DNA of 9,155 bases, taken from assembly GCA_947372535.1 (NCBI GenBank), contig CANBUA010000198.1:1-9155 (forward strand). The letters are read 5' to 3'. Positions 1 to 7,677 of this stretch are shown in pieces. The notes beneath the pieces are model-generated. The model did no database searches. It had not been told where the DNA came from and was given only the letters and a program-made list of their open reading frames with translations. The number at the start of each line of letters is the position of its first letter. The stretch's first letter is position 1. The DNA comes from Burkholderiales bacterium. Lineage in GTDB: Bacteria; Pseudomonadota; Gammaproteobacteria; Burkholderiales; Burkholderiaceae. A program made the position numbers and the translations under genes.

Positions 1-2691
1 AACGGCAAGGGCGAAGGCATGGTCTTCGCCGACCTGATGGAGCTGCAACGCGCCCTGGAAAACAACGTGGTGGAAATCACCGCGCGTGTGACCGTGCGCA
101 TGCCGCTGTGGCACAAGGACGCCGATGGCGAGTTCGTGTCCGAGCTCAAGCTGGTCGAGACGACCGTGGGCCGTGCCTTGCTGTCCGAGATCCTGCCCAA
201 GGGCCTGCCTTTCAGCAACATCGACAAGGCGCTCAAGAAGAAAGAAATTTCTCGCTTGATCAACACCTCGTTCCGCAAGTGCGGTCTGAAGGAAACCGTG
301 GTGCTGGCCGACAAGCTGCTGCAAAACGGCTTCCGTCTGGCCACGCGCGCTGGTATCTCGATCGCGGTCGATGACATGTGGGTCCCGAAAGAGAAGCCCG
401 GTCTGATCGAGCGCGCCGAGAAGGAAGTCAAGGAGATCGAACAGCAGTACGTGTCCGGTCTGGTGACGTCTGGCGAGCGCTACAACAAGGTCGTGGACAT
501 CTGGGGCAAGACCGGCGATGAAGTCGGTAAGGTCATGATGAGCCAGCTGGCCAAGCAGAAGGTCATTGATCGCCACGGCAACGAGGTGGATCAGGAATCC
601 TTCAACTCGATCTACATGATGGCCGACTCCGGTGCGCGCGGTTCTGCCGCCCAGATCCGTCAGTTGTCCGGCATGCGGGGCCTGATGGCCAAGCCTGACG
701 GCTCCATCATCGAGACCCCCATCACGGCGAACTTCCGTGAAGGTCTGAACGTGTTGCAGTACTTCATCTCCACCCACGGTGCCCGTAAGGGTCTGGCGGA
801 CACGGCGTTGAAGACGGCCAACTCGGGCTACCTGACACGTCGTCTGGTGGACGTGACGCAAGACTTGGTGGTCACCACCGTCGATTGCGGCACCGACCAA
901 GGCATCAACACCCGCGCGCTGGTCGAAGGCGGCGAAGTCATCGAATCGTTGCGCGACCGCATCCTGGGTCGTGTCAACGCCAGCGAAGTGCTGCACCCCG
1001 AGAACCAGCTCCTGCTGGTTCCGGCCGGCACCATGCTGGACGAAGACATCCTGGACCTGTTCGAAGCCGCTGGCGTCGACGAGGTCAAGGTGCGCACGCC
1101 GCTGACCTGTGCCACGCGCTTTGGCCTGTGCGCCAAGTGCTATGGCCGCGACCTGGGCCGTGGCGGTCTGGTGAACTCCGGTGAAGCGGTTGGCGTGATC
1201 GCCGCCCAATCCATTGGTGAGCCTGGCACGCAGCTGACCATGCGGACCTTCCACATCGGTGGTGCCGCATCCCGCGCAGCGATTGCTTCGAGCGTGGATG
1301 CCAAGTCCGACGGCCGCATCGGCTTCAACGCCACGATGCGTTACGTGACCAATGGCAAGGGCGAGTTGGTGGTGATTTCGCGTTCCGGCGAAATCATCAT
1401 CTCCGACCAGCACGGCCGTGAGCGTGAGCGCCACAAGGTGCCTTACGGCGCCCTGCTCAGCGTCAGGCCCGACCAGCAAGTCAAGGTCGGCTTGGTGCTG
1501 GCGACGTGGGATCCACTGACGCGCCCCATCATCACCGAGTTCGCCGGGCAAGCCCGCTTCGAGAACGTCGAAGAAGGCCAGACCGTGGCCAAGCAGATGG
1601 ACGAAGTGACCGGTCTGTCCACGCTGGTGGTGATCGACCCCAAGCGCCGTGGCGCGACCAAGGTCATCCGCCCTGGCGTCAAGCTGCTCGACGCGCAAGG
1701 CCAGGAAGTCAAGATCCCCGGCACCGATCACTCGGTGACGATTGGCTTCCCGGTTGGCTCGCTGATCCAGATCCGCGACGGTCAGGACCTGGCGCCTGGC
1801 GAAGTGCTGGCGCGCATCCCCATCGAAGGCCAGAAGACGCGGGACATCACCGGCGGTCTGCCACGTGTGGCAGAACTGTTCGAAGCCCGCAGCCCCAAGG
1901 ACAAGGGCGCGCTGGCCGAGATCACCGGCACCGTGTCGTTCGGCAAGGAGACCAAGGGCAAGGTTCGCCTGCAGATCACCGACCCCGAAGGCAAGGTCTG
2001 GGAAGAGCTGGTGCCCAAGGAAAAGAACATCCTGGTGCACGAAGGCCAAGTGGTCAACCGCGGCGAGCTGATCGTCGACGGCGCAGCCGATCCGCAGGAC
2101 ATCCTGCGTCTGCTGGGCATCGAAGAGCTGGCCCGCTACATCGTCGACGAAGTGCAGGACGTCTATCGTTTGCAAGGCGTGAAGATCAACGACAAGCACA
2201 TCCAGGTGATCGTTCGCCAGATGTTGCGTCGTATTCAGATCACCAACCCAGGCGATTCGACCTACATCAATGGCGAACAGGTCGAGCGTTCGGAACTGCT
2301 GGACACCAACGATCGCCTGCGTGGTGAAAACAAGATCCCGGCCACTTACGCCGACATCTTGTTGGGCATCACCAAGGCCTCGCTGTCGACCGACTCCTTC
2401 ATCTCGGCCGCTTCCTTCCAGGAAACGACCCGCGTGCTCACCGAGGCTGCCATCATGGGCAAGCGCGATGATCTGCGCGGCTTGAAGGAAAACGTCATCG
2501 TGGGTCGCCTGATCCCTGCCGGTACCGGCTTGGCCTTCCACCAGGCTCGCAAAGCCAAGGAAGAGATGGACGACACCGAACGTCGCGCCATCGCCATGCA
2601 AGAGGCGCAAGAGATTGCGGCCCTTGAGCTGGCAGCCCTGGGTGGTGACGATGATGAAGCGCCTGAGGGTGGCACGCCTGCGGCTGAGTGA
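1..2691 (+). CDS. rpoC: DNA-directed RNA polymerase subunit beta' (partial, 5' end outside window)
   Basis: This is the C-terminal part of the largest catalytic subunit of RNA polymerase. The frame is open from base 1 (starting NGKGEGM), so the ATG at 19 is internal. About 896 residues are present; full-length proteobacterial beta' is about 1400. The Mg-binding NADFDGD motif lies upstream of the window. Visible landmarks are the bridge-helix region ([13 protein letters not shown], from base 616), followed by [20 protein letters not shown], and the second zinc site, with Cys codons at 886, 1108, 1129 and 1138 (the last three in the [11 protein letters not shown] block). The trigger loop with [10 protein letters not shown] is at 1234-1263. 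After it comes the lineage-specific insertion that proteobacteria carry inside the trigger loop, then the conserved end with [16 protein letters not shown] and [18 protein letters not shown]. The tail is acidic ([11 protein letters not shown]). No frameshift is seen. A terminator follows 17 bases after the TGA, so transcription of the rpoBC operon should end here. Confidence 0.98.
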   Translation, partial: NGKGEGMVFADLMELQRALENNVVEITARVTVRMPLWHKDADGEFVSELKLVETTVGRALLSEILPKGLPFSNIDKALKKKEISRLINTSFRKCGLKETVVLADKLLQNGFRLATRAGISIAVDDMWVPKEKPGLIERAEKEVKEIEQQYVSGLVTSGERYNKVVDIWGKTGDEVGKVMMSQLAKQKVIDRHGNEVDQESFNSIYMMADSGARGSAAQIRQLSGMRGLMAKPDGSIIETPITANFREGLNVLQYFISTHGARKGLADTALKTANSGYLTRRLVDVTQDLVVTTVDCGTDQGINTRALVEGGEVIESLRDRILGRVNASEVLHPENQLLLVPAGTMLDEDILDLFEAAGVDEVKVRTPLTCATRFGLCAKCYGRDLGRGGLVNSGEAVGVIAAQSIGEPGTQLTMRTFHIGGAASRAAIASSVDAKSDGRIGFNATMRYVTNGKGELVVISRSGEIIISDQHGRERERHKVPYGALLSVRPDQQVKVGLVLATWDPLTRPIITEFAGQARFENVEEGQTVAKQMDEVTGLSTLVVIDPKRRGATKVIRPGVKLLDAQGQEVKIPGTDHSVTIGFPVGSLIQIRDGQDLAPGEVLARIPIEGQKTRDITGGLPRVAELFEARSPKDKGALAEITGTVSFGKETKGKVRLQITDPEGKVWEELVPKEKNILVHEGQVVNRGELIVDGAADPQDILRLLGIEELARYIVDEVQDVYRLQGVKINDKHIQVIVRQMLRRIQITNPGDSTYINGEQVERSELLDTNDRLRGENKIPATYADILLGITKASLSTDSFISAASFQETTRVLTEAAIMGKRDDLRGLKENVIVGRLIPAGTGLAFHQARKAKEEMDDTERRAIAMQEAQEIAALELAALGGDDDEAPEGGTPAAE

Positions 2692-2708
2692 TCAGTGATG
2701 CACACATG

Positions 2709-2738
2709 AAAACGGGGCCTGCGGGCCCCGTTTTTTTT
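2709..2738 (+). terminator. Intrinsic terminator of the rpoC operon, possibly bidirectional
   Basis: The hairpin has stem CGGGGCC (2713-2719), loop TGCG (2720-2723) and stem GGCCCCG (2724-2730), followed by eight T residues (2731-2738). Four A residues before the stem (2709-2712) pair with the first four Ts and lengthen it to 11 bp. This is a textbook Rho-independent terminator for rpoC. Read on the minus strand, the same hairpin is followed by only four Ts. It lies about 40 nt beyond the stop of the converging dioxygenase gene, so it may serve that transcript more weakly. Confidence 0.93.
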
Positions 2739-2779
2739 GACCAAATCAGGCCGTGGCGTCTTCACCCAGCGTGTGCCGG

Positions 2780-3586
2780 TCAGCCAAAACGGAAGCTGGA
2801 CACCGTCAGCCCACCAAAGAAATCTTCCTCCCGATAGATGCAAGTACCAGGCTCATCCGCAGCGGCACCCTGCGCCACCATCAGGGGGATGAGGTGGTCT
2901 GCCTGCGGATGCGCCAGGCGTGCGGCCGGCGCCTGTGCCCACGCCTGGAGCGCGGTGCTGCGTTGCTCGGCGGTCGGCAAACCCAAAGTGGTTTGCAGCC
3001 ACTGGTCAAACTGCCTGGAGGCCGTGGCACCGGAAGCGCTGAATTGCCGCAGGTTGTGGAAACTCAAGCCACTGCCGATGATGAGAACGCCTTCATCGCG
3101 CAAAGGCGCCAGGGCCCGGCCCAGCTGAAGGTGCAGCGCGGCATCCTCACCATGTTGAAGGGACAGTTGCACCATGGGCATGTCCGCATCGGGATACATG
3201 ATGGCCATGGGCGCAAAAGCACCGTGGTCGAAACCGCGTTGCTCGTCCAGCCGGCTGGGCAGGCCGGCTCGCTCGATCAAATCTGCCACCTGTTGCGCGA
3301 GCACGGGCGCACCGGGGGCGGCATAGCGCACCTGGTAGGTGTGGGGCGGAAAGCCGCCGTAGTCGTAAAGCATGGCCGGTTGGGCCGCCCCCATGACCTC
3401 GAAGACATCGCTCTCCCAATGGCCCGAGACCATGAGCACGGCCTTGGGCCGCTCGGGCAACTGACCCGGCAGGGCTTTCAAGGAAGCCTCCAGCGCGGTG
3501 AAGCGCTGGCGGAACTCGCCATCCATGTAGGGCCAGGGGCCCCCGCCATGCGATAGGAAGAAGGTCGGTTGTCGGCTGCGCGTCAT
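2780..3586 (-). CDS. ygiD: YgiD-type extradiol dioxygenase (4,5-DOPA dioxygenase, LigB/class III fold)
   Basis: The 268-residue product belongs to the class III (LigB-like) extradiol ring-cleavage dioxygenases, the group of plant DODA and E. coli YgiD. Known members bind a divalent metal and can open catechol rings such as L-DOPA; the natural substrate in most bacteria is unknown. The expected metal-ligand histidines are present: His13 in SHGGGP, His56 in SGHWE, His177 in GSGLSFHN and His231 in ADHLIPLMVA. FDHGAFAPM (His121) and the family C-terminus GGLTVSSFRFG are also present. No signal peptide or membrane segment is seen, so it should be cytoplasmic. The start is fixed by an in-frame TAG 12 bases upstream and by the usual position of SHGGGP near the N-terminus, although no clear Shine-Dalgarno sequence precedes it. 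It lies 34 nt after the gshA stop and is probably co-transcribed with gshA. Confidence 0.9.
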   Translation of the reverse strand: MTRSRQPTFFLSHGGGPWPYMDGEFRQRFTALEASLKALPGQLPERPKAVLMVSGHWESDVFEVMGAAQPAMLYDYGGFPPHTYQVRYAAPGAPVLAQQVADLIERAGLPSRLDEQRGFDHGAFAPMAIMYPDADMPMVQLSLQHGEDAALHLQLGRALAPLRDEGVLIIGSGLSFHNLRQFSASGATASRQFDQWLQTTLGLPTAEQRSTALQAWAQAPAARLAHPQADHLIPLMVAQGAAADEPGTCIYREEDFFGGLTVSSFRFG

Positions 3587-3600
3587 GCGGCCATGCTAGC

Positions 3601-3620
3601 CCAGGGCGGCAATGCCCTGG
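3601..3620 (-). other. Intercistronic hairpin directly after the gshA stop codon
   Basis: A perfect 7-bp inverted repeat (CCAGGGC, 6-nt loop, GCCCTGG) begins at the base after the gshA TGA and ends 14 nt before the ygiD ATG. On the minus strand no T-run follows, so it is not a convincing intrinsic terminator. It could protect the 3' end of processed gshA mRNA or affect ygiD translation. Confidence 0.6.
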
Positions 3621-5219
3621 TCAGGCCATGGCCACCCCGGGGTCGGCGGCCGGCGCGGACGGCGGCGGTGCGCAGTCCGATGTCGCTGGCGGCAGACCCA
3701 GCCGCCGCTCGTGCAGGTAGGCCTGCCGATAGATTTCGAACGGCATGCTGTCGGCCGCTTCGATGCGTTGCTGCTCGGCCAGCGAGGCCTGGGCCTGGGC
3801 GGCAAACGTGCGGGCCTGCTCGTCGGACCAGGGCAGGTCCAGCACGGCATCCCGGGTGCGTGCCGATTGCGTCAGGGTGAACTCGAAGTGGCCTTGACCG
3901 GCCGAGGCCTCGATGGCGTGGAGCACCCGCGCCGAAGGCAACTGGTCCATGTCGGCCAAGGCGGCGTTGGCGGCTTCCCAGGCGGCCTCATAGCCTTGGC
4001 CGCCTGCGGGGGTCAAGCTGTCCAGGGTGCGTGCCACGCTCAAGCAGCCTGCCATCACCTCCTGCGCCCAGGCCATCAGCGGTACGGGTTGCCCGCCGCG
4101 TTCGAGCTGTAACCCGGGCTCTCGTCCACGGGAGGCCGTGGCGTGCTGGTTGCGCGCCAGCTCGCCGATTTCTACCGGCGTGTCGCCCGGACTGTCGCTC
4201 AACAGGCAGTGCATCAGGAAGATGTCGAGGAAGCGCGCTGTGGACTCATCGATGCCCAGGGGCAGGAAGGGGTTGAGGTCCATGAGGCGCACCTCGACGT
4301 ATTCGACGCCGCGCTCGCGCAGGGCATGCAAAGGCCGCTCGCCAGGGAAGATCACCCGCTTGGGCCGGATGGTGCCGTAGAACTCGTTCTCGATCTGGAG
4401 CAGGCTGGTCGAGAGTTGACGGTATTGGCCGGCTTCGTCCTGGATGCCGATGCGCTCGTAGGCCGCGTAAGGCTGGGTCAGCGCGGTCTGCAAGGAGGCA
4501 CCATAGCTGTCCAGGCAGTTGTAGCTCACGCTCAGAGAGGTCTGCGCATCACTTTGGTAGCCCAGACGGCCCATCCGCAGCGAGGTGGCGTGGGGCAAGT
4601 AGTAGCTGTGATCGCCCAACGGCTGCAAGCCGTGGTCCAGGCCGGCCACGAAATCGGCGTGGACGGCCGGTGAGGCGCCGAACAGCATCAGCAGCAAAAA
4701 GGAGTGGCGCCTGAAATTGCGGATCAGGCCAAAATAATCGTCGTTACCGGCGCCGGGCAGGGACCAGTTGTAGTGGATGCCCGAGATGGTCTGCATGCGC
4801 GGCCCGTAGCGGTTGGCCAGTCCGCGACGATAGACCGTTTTGGCCTGGCCAACGTTGGACGAGCCATAACGCCCGAAGGGGATCTGCGCATCGGGCGGCA
4901 GAGCACAGGGCATGGAACTCACCCACATCATCTCGCCGGGGGTGTGGCGGTAGGTGAACTGGTGCACGGCCTGCAACTCGGCCAGGCAGTCACGCACATC
5001 GGCGTGAACACCCGTGACCAGCTCCAGCTGGGCTTCGCTGAAATCCGTGGTGATGTGGGGGTGCGCCAGGGCCGACCCCAGTGCATCGGGGTGCGGCGTG
5101 GTGGCCAGGTGGCCTTGGCGGTCAACGCGCAGGCTTTCTTTTTCGATGCCGCGCACCATGCCGGCGATCTGCTGTCGGCTCAAGGCCTGCAAGCGGGTGT
5201 TCAGTGGGGTCAAGCCCAT
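3621..5219 (-). CDS. gshA: Glutamate-cysteine ligase, E. coli-type (GshA)
   Basis: It catalyses the ATP-dependent joining of glutamate and cysteine to gamma-glutamylcysteine, the first and usually rate-limiting step of glutathione synthesis in the cytoplasm. The product is 532 residues; E. coli GshA is 518. Family blocks occur in order: GIEKESLRV (24-32), ITTDFSEAQLELVTG (56-70), the SMPC segment (102-105), and the long core with YGSSN (118-122), KTVYRRGLANRYG (127-139) and MQTISGIHYNWS (142-153). LIRNFRRHSF with LFGASPA, LQIENEFYGTIRPKR and EYVEVRLMDLNPF follow, and AADSMPFEIY lies near the C-terminus. No domain is missing. The start is uncertain by two codons: GAGGAG at 5226-5221 is only 1 nt from the ATG at 5219 but 7 nt from an in-frame TTG at 5213. 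The gene lies 77 nt downstream of the DUF6748-like gene and 34 nt upstream of ygiD, all on the minus strand. Confidence 0.96.
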   Translation of the reverse strand: MGLTPLNTRLQALSRQQIAGMVRGIEKESLRVDRQGHLATTPHPDALGSALAHPHITTDFSEAQLELVTGVHADVRDCLAELQAVHQFTYRHTPGEMMWVSSMPCALPPDAQIPFGRYGSSNVGQAKTVYRRGLANRYGPRMQTISGIHYNWSLPGAGNDDYFGLIRNFRRHSFLLLMLFGASPAVHADFVAGLDHGLQPLGDHSYYLPHATSLRMGRLGYQSDAQTSLSVSYNCLDSYGASLQTALTQPYAAYERIGIQDEAGQYRQLSTSLLQIENEFYGTIRPKRVIFPGERPLHALRERGVEYVEVRLMDLNPFLPLGIDESTARFLDIFLMHCLLSDSPGDTPVEIGELARNQHATASRGREPGLQLERGGQPVPLMAWAQEVMAGCLSVARTLDSLTPAGGQGYEAAWEAANAALADMDQLPSARVLHAIEASAGQGHFEFTLTQSARTRDAVLDLPWSDEQARTFAAQAQASLAEQQRIEAADSMPFEIYRQAYLHERRLGLPPATSDCAPPPSAPAADPGVAMA

Positions 5220-5272
5220 GCTCCTCGTGTCATCTCGGGCGCAAAGGTATCAGAACCGCGTGAAACCCGCTT

Positions 5273-5291
5273 GCCGCCTGTCATCGGCGGC
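5273..5291 (-). other. GC-rich hairpin after the DUF6748-like gene
   Basis: A 6-bp inverted repeat (GCCGCC, 7-nt loop, GGCGGC) starts 5 nt after the minus-strand stop codon. On the minus strand it is followed by AAGCGGGTTT, which has only three Ts set at a distance, so it is at best a weak terminator. Whether gshA is read from the upstream gene or from its own promoter is therefore open; I see no convincing promoter hexamers in this 77-nt gap. Confidence 0.4.
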
Positions 5292-5296
5292 CCAAA

Positions 5297-6010
5297 TCAG
5301 GGCTTGGCAGGCAGGTAGAACTCGGTGGCCACCAGCTTGTTGCCACGGCGTGCTTTGCCCGCGTAGTCGGTATAGCGCACGGGCACGATGGTGCCCACCG
5401 TCAGGATGCCGGTGTCGTACAGCGCCTGGCCGGCCGCTTCGATCTGCTTGTCGCTGGCGCCGGTCTTGCTGAGGTCCAGGTCAGGGGTGGTCGGCTGGGC
5501 GGTGCTGTTGAGCACGCTGGCAGCCAGGGAAGGGCAGGGCGCGGTGATGCAGACGATGCCGGTGTTCTTGACGCCATAGAAGGTGCCCAGGGGCTTGCTC
5601 AAGGCCTGGCCCTGCCAAGCTTCCTTGACCTTGAGCACGTCGGCCTTGACCGATTGCACGGTGCCGGTGGCCAGCGTGCCGCGCACCAGGGCCTGACCTT
5701 GGCCGAAGGGCTCGCCAAAGGCGGCGGTTTGTTCTTCGCTCCAGCCCAGCGCTTCGGTGTTCAGCGTGGCGGCATGGCATTCACGCTTGAAGCTGCCGTC
5801 TGCGCAGCGCGTCAGGACCTGATTCACGGCGCGGACGAAATACCCGCCGCACAGCGGGAAGGCGCATTTGCGCAGGTCCGCATGGGTGACGATGAAGTAG
5901 CTGGACGTGTCGCGCGCCACCACGGTCTGCGCCTGGGCGGCGGACAGGGCGGTGGCTTGCACGGCAGCCACGGCCATGAGGGACAAGGCGAGGTGTTTGA
6001 GTGTCAGCAT
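5297..6010 (-). CDS. Predicted secreted DUF6748-like protein with six cysteines and an internal duplication
   Basis: The 237-residue product has no known function. The open frame continues upstream to 6274, but the ATG at 6010 is preferred: GGAG lies 6 nt before it (plus-strand 6017-6020), and it begins a clear Sec signal peptide (MLTLKHLALSLMAVAAVQAT, then ALSAAQA) with likely cleavage after Ala27. The mature chain has six cysteines, at 49, 54, 69, 78, 154 and 159, an even number that suits disulfides in the periplasm or outside the cell. The motifs LRKCAFPLCGGYFVRAVN and GIVCITAPCPS match my recollection of the DUF6748 family. The two halves align with each other: C49/C54/N63 with C154/C159/N168, and L83, G89, S91, Q94, A97, G99, L108, G111, T112 with residues 95 positions later. 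No catalytic motif is recognised. It is the first of three minus-strand genes, followed by gshA. Confidence 0.8.
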   Translation of the reverse strand: MLTLKHLALSLMAVAAVQATALSAAQAQTVVARDTSSYFIVTHADLRKCAFPLCGGYFVRAVNQVLTRCADGSFKRECHAATLNTEALGWSEEQTAAFGEPFGQGQALVRGTLATGTVQSVKADVLKVKEAWQGQALSKPLGTFYGVKNTGIVCITAPCPSLAASVLNSTAQPTTPDLDLSKTGASDKQIEAAGQALYDTGILTVGTIVPVRYTDYAGKARRGNKLVATEFYLPAKP

Positions 6011-6240
6011 GTCGATCTCCGGTGTTGGTTTGAGGGGCGGCTCGCAGCGCGATCTGCGGGCAGGGGCGAATGGTGCACCTGTCATTCCTGGCAAACAAGC
6101 CCCTGGTTGCTCAGGAAAGCCCTTGGGTTGAGGGGCGCAGACCGCAATCGTGCCTCGATGCGTCCCTTGTATGCCCCGTGCTGCGGTACCCTCTGCCCCT
6201 GCCTGAATACGGGCTCCCGTGAACGTGTAACAAATCCCAA
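6011..6240. other. Divergent intergenic region without a gene
   Basis: This 230-bp stretch separates the minus-strand DUF6748-like gene from the plus-strand membrane-protein gene and must hold the promoters of both if each has its own. I see no pair of -35/-10 hexamers with acceptable spacing on either strand. A 10-bp sequence, TTGAGGGGCG, occurs twice in the same orientation (6030-6039 and 6128-6137). Open frames crossing the region lack a ribosome binding site and family resemblance, and I regard them as chance. Confidence 0.5.
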
Positions 6241-7677
6241 GTGATGTACGAATCTCTGTCCAAGCTGTCTCCATGGCGATTCTTTTGGGTCAGCGTCGCC
6301 CTGGTCGTGCTCATGGCGATGGCCAACAGCGGGGTCATCCAGTGGAGTGACAACGGCTTGTTCCTGGCTCAGGCGGCCGAGGACCCATGGTTCGCGACGA
6401 GCCTGTCGGAGATGAGCCATCCGCTGTTCCACCTTACCGCGGTGACGGCCTATCGCCTGGGTGGCGCCGTTGGGTTGACTTGGCTCAATGTGCTCTTGCT
6501 GCCAGTCATCGGTTGGCTGGTGCATCGGATCTCGCGGCAACTCGGGGCTGATCCTGCTGTTGCCGCGGCGGCGGCGGCGGCGGCCTTGAGCGTGCACTGC
6601 CTGCTCTGGGTGGGCACCAAGGTCGAGGTGTACATCCTGAACCTGACGCTCGTGCTGGCCTGCTGGGCGGCCTACTTCGGGGCACAAGGCCGTGCCAGCG
6701 CGGGCCGTTTACTGGTGGTGGGCGTGCTGGCCGGCATGGCCCTGTCGGTCCACCAATTGACCATGATCGCCCTGGCGCCCCTGGCGGTGCTGCTGGTCTG
6801 GGAGTCGACCTGGTTGACCGTGTTTGCCGCCGCCGGCTTCCTGCTGGGTTTGCTGGCTTGCCTGCCGGCTTTTCTGGACATCCACGCGCATGGCACGTCT
6901 GTGCTTGACATCGTCCGCTGTTTCCTCACAGGCGGTGGCGGCGAGCATCGGCAGACAGACAACTGGGAGCAGATGTTCCTGCGCATCGATCACTTGCGCG
7001 CCAAACTTCACTTGGTGGCCACGGTGCTGGTGTCTTTGTTTGGCCTGGGCGCAGTGGGGGCCTTGAGCCGCCCAGCCAACCGGCGGGCCTGGATGCTGTG
7101 GCTGGCCGCCATGATGAACCTGCTGTTCGCTGTCACCTACGACGTGCCTGACCGCTTCACGTTTTTCCTGCCTGGTGCGGTGATGTTTGCGCTGCTGGGC
7201 GCCATGGCCGTGGGCCGGCGTGAGAACGGCTGGTTCAACCGGCGCTGGCTCATGCCGCTGATCATCCTGCCCGTCTTGGTCTGCCACCTGGTGCCGCTGT
7301 TTGCCGCTGAGCAACTGATGAAGATGCCGCGCGTCAAGTCACCGGCGCCCTACTTCAACCCGCTGACCTACTATTTCTCGCCCTTGGTGCCTGATCGCTC
7401 GGCCAAGCGGTTTGCCCGTGAGTTCGAGCAGGTCGTGCCGCCCGGCAGTGTCGTCTATGCAGATTTTCTGTCCATGGCCGCGCTGCTGAGTGCACAGAAG
7501 GTCGGTGTTTTCGTGGGTCGCAGCGTGCGAGCTTGCCCCGAGTTCGACACCCGGCACGCCCCTCAGCCGCACATCTACATCGTCCAAGCCCTGGAGTGCG
7601 AAAAGCTCATGCCCTACGTCACCAAGACATTGCCCCTGGGGTTTGAGCTGACGGTGCCGCCGCTGCATGCGCCCTGA
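6241..7677 (+). CDS. Multi-pass membrane protein, DUF2723/TMEM260-like (possible GT-C glycosyltransferase)
   Basis: The product is 478 residues from GTG 6241, or 477 from the adjacent ATG 6244; no clear Shine-Dalgarno precedes either. About 11-12 hydrophobic segments span residues 13-356, followed by a soluble C-terminal part of about 120 residues. The pattern fits the DUF2723 group, relatives of protein O-mannosyltransferases: an early loop with an acidic residue and His-Pro (SDNGLF at 36-41, MSHPLFH at 58-64), EVYILN (129-134) at a membrane helix, GMALSVHQLTMIA (165-177), and YDVPDRFTFFLP (300-311). The C-terminal PPGSVVYADFLSMAALL (400-416) resembles the nucleotide-free tail domain of that group. 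If this is right, it would transfer sugar from a lipid-linked donor on the periplasmic side, but donor and acceptor cannot be inferred. Residues 108-115 are eight alanines encoded mainly by a GCG repeat. It is the only plus-strand gene of the insert and stops 4 nt before the str promoter. Another polytopic membrane family remains possible. Confidence 0.72.
   Translation: MMYESLSKLSPWRFFWVSVALVVLMAMANSGVIQWSDNGLFLAQAAEDPWFATSLSEMSHPLFHLTAVTAYRLGGAVGLTWLNVLLLPVIGWLVHRISRQLGADPAVAAAAAAAALSVHCLLWVGTKVEVYILNLTLVLACWAAYFGAQGRASAGRLLVVGVLAGMALSVHQLTMIALAPLAVLLVWESTWLTVFAAAGFLLGLLACLPAFLDIHAHGTSVLDIVRCFLTGGGGEHRQTDNWEQMFLRIDHLRAKLHLVATVLVSLFGLGAVGALSRPANRRAWMLWLAAMMNLLFAVTYDVPDRFTFFLPGAVMFALLGAMAVGRRENGWFNRRWLMPLIILPVLVCHLVPLFAAEQLMKMPRVKSPAPYFNPLTYYFSPLVPDRSAKRFAREFEQVVPPGSVVYADFLSMAALLSAQKVGVFVGRSVRACPEFDTRHAPQPHIYIVQALECEKLMPYVTKTLPLGFELTVPPLHAP
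6565..6582 (+). repeat. (GCG)6 trinucleotide repeat within the membrane-protein gene
   Basis: Six consecutive GCG codons, flanked by GCC on both sides, encode an alanine run at the start of a hydrophobic segment. The unit is three bases, so slippage would change the number of alanines without breaking the frame. Confidence 0.85.

Noticed and set aside
1506..2327. 273-codon frame inside rpoC
   Set aside because: It is an alternative frame of rpoC, rich in Arg/Pro/Gly as expected for out-of-frame reading of high-GC DNA. The rpoC frame is intact throughout.
3601..3620. Hairpin after gshA as an intrinsic terminator
   Set aside because: No T-run follows on either strand, so only a structural or mRNA-stability role is plausible.
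4143..5318. Long plus-strand open frames opposite gshA (4143-4673 and 4704-5318)
   Set aside because: They are mirror frames of a GC-rich coding gene, with no family resemblance and no ribosome binding sites. gshA on the other strand is unmistakable.
5654..6244. 196-codon plus-strand frame whose TGA overlaps the start of the membrane gene
   Set aside because: Stop-start overlap suggested translational coupling. However, most of the frame is antisense to the DUF6748-like gene and its translation resembles nothing known.
6011..6274. N-terminal extension of the DUF6748-like gene to the ATG at 6274
   Set aside because: The extra 88 residues have no recognisable family features and would overlap the start of the membrane gene. 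They would also place the signal peptide in the middle of the protein. The ATG at 6010 has a good ribosome binding site and begins the signal peptide.
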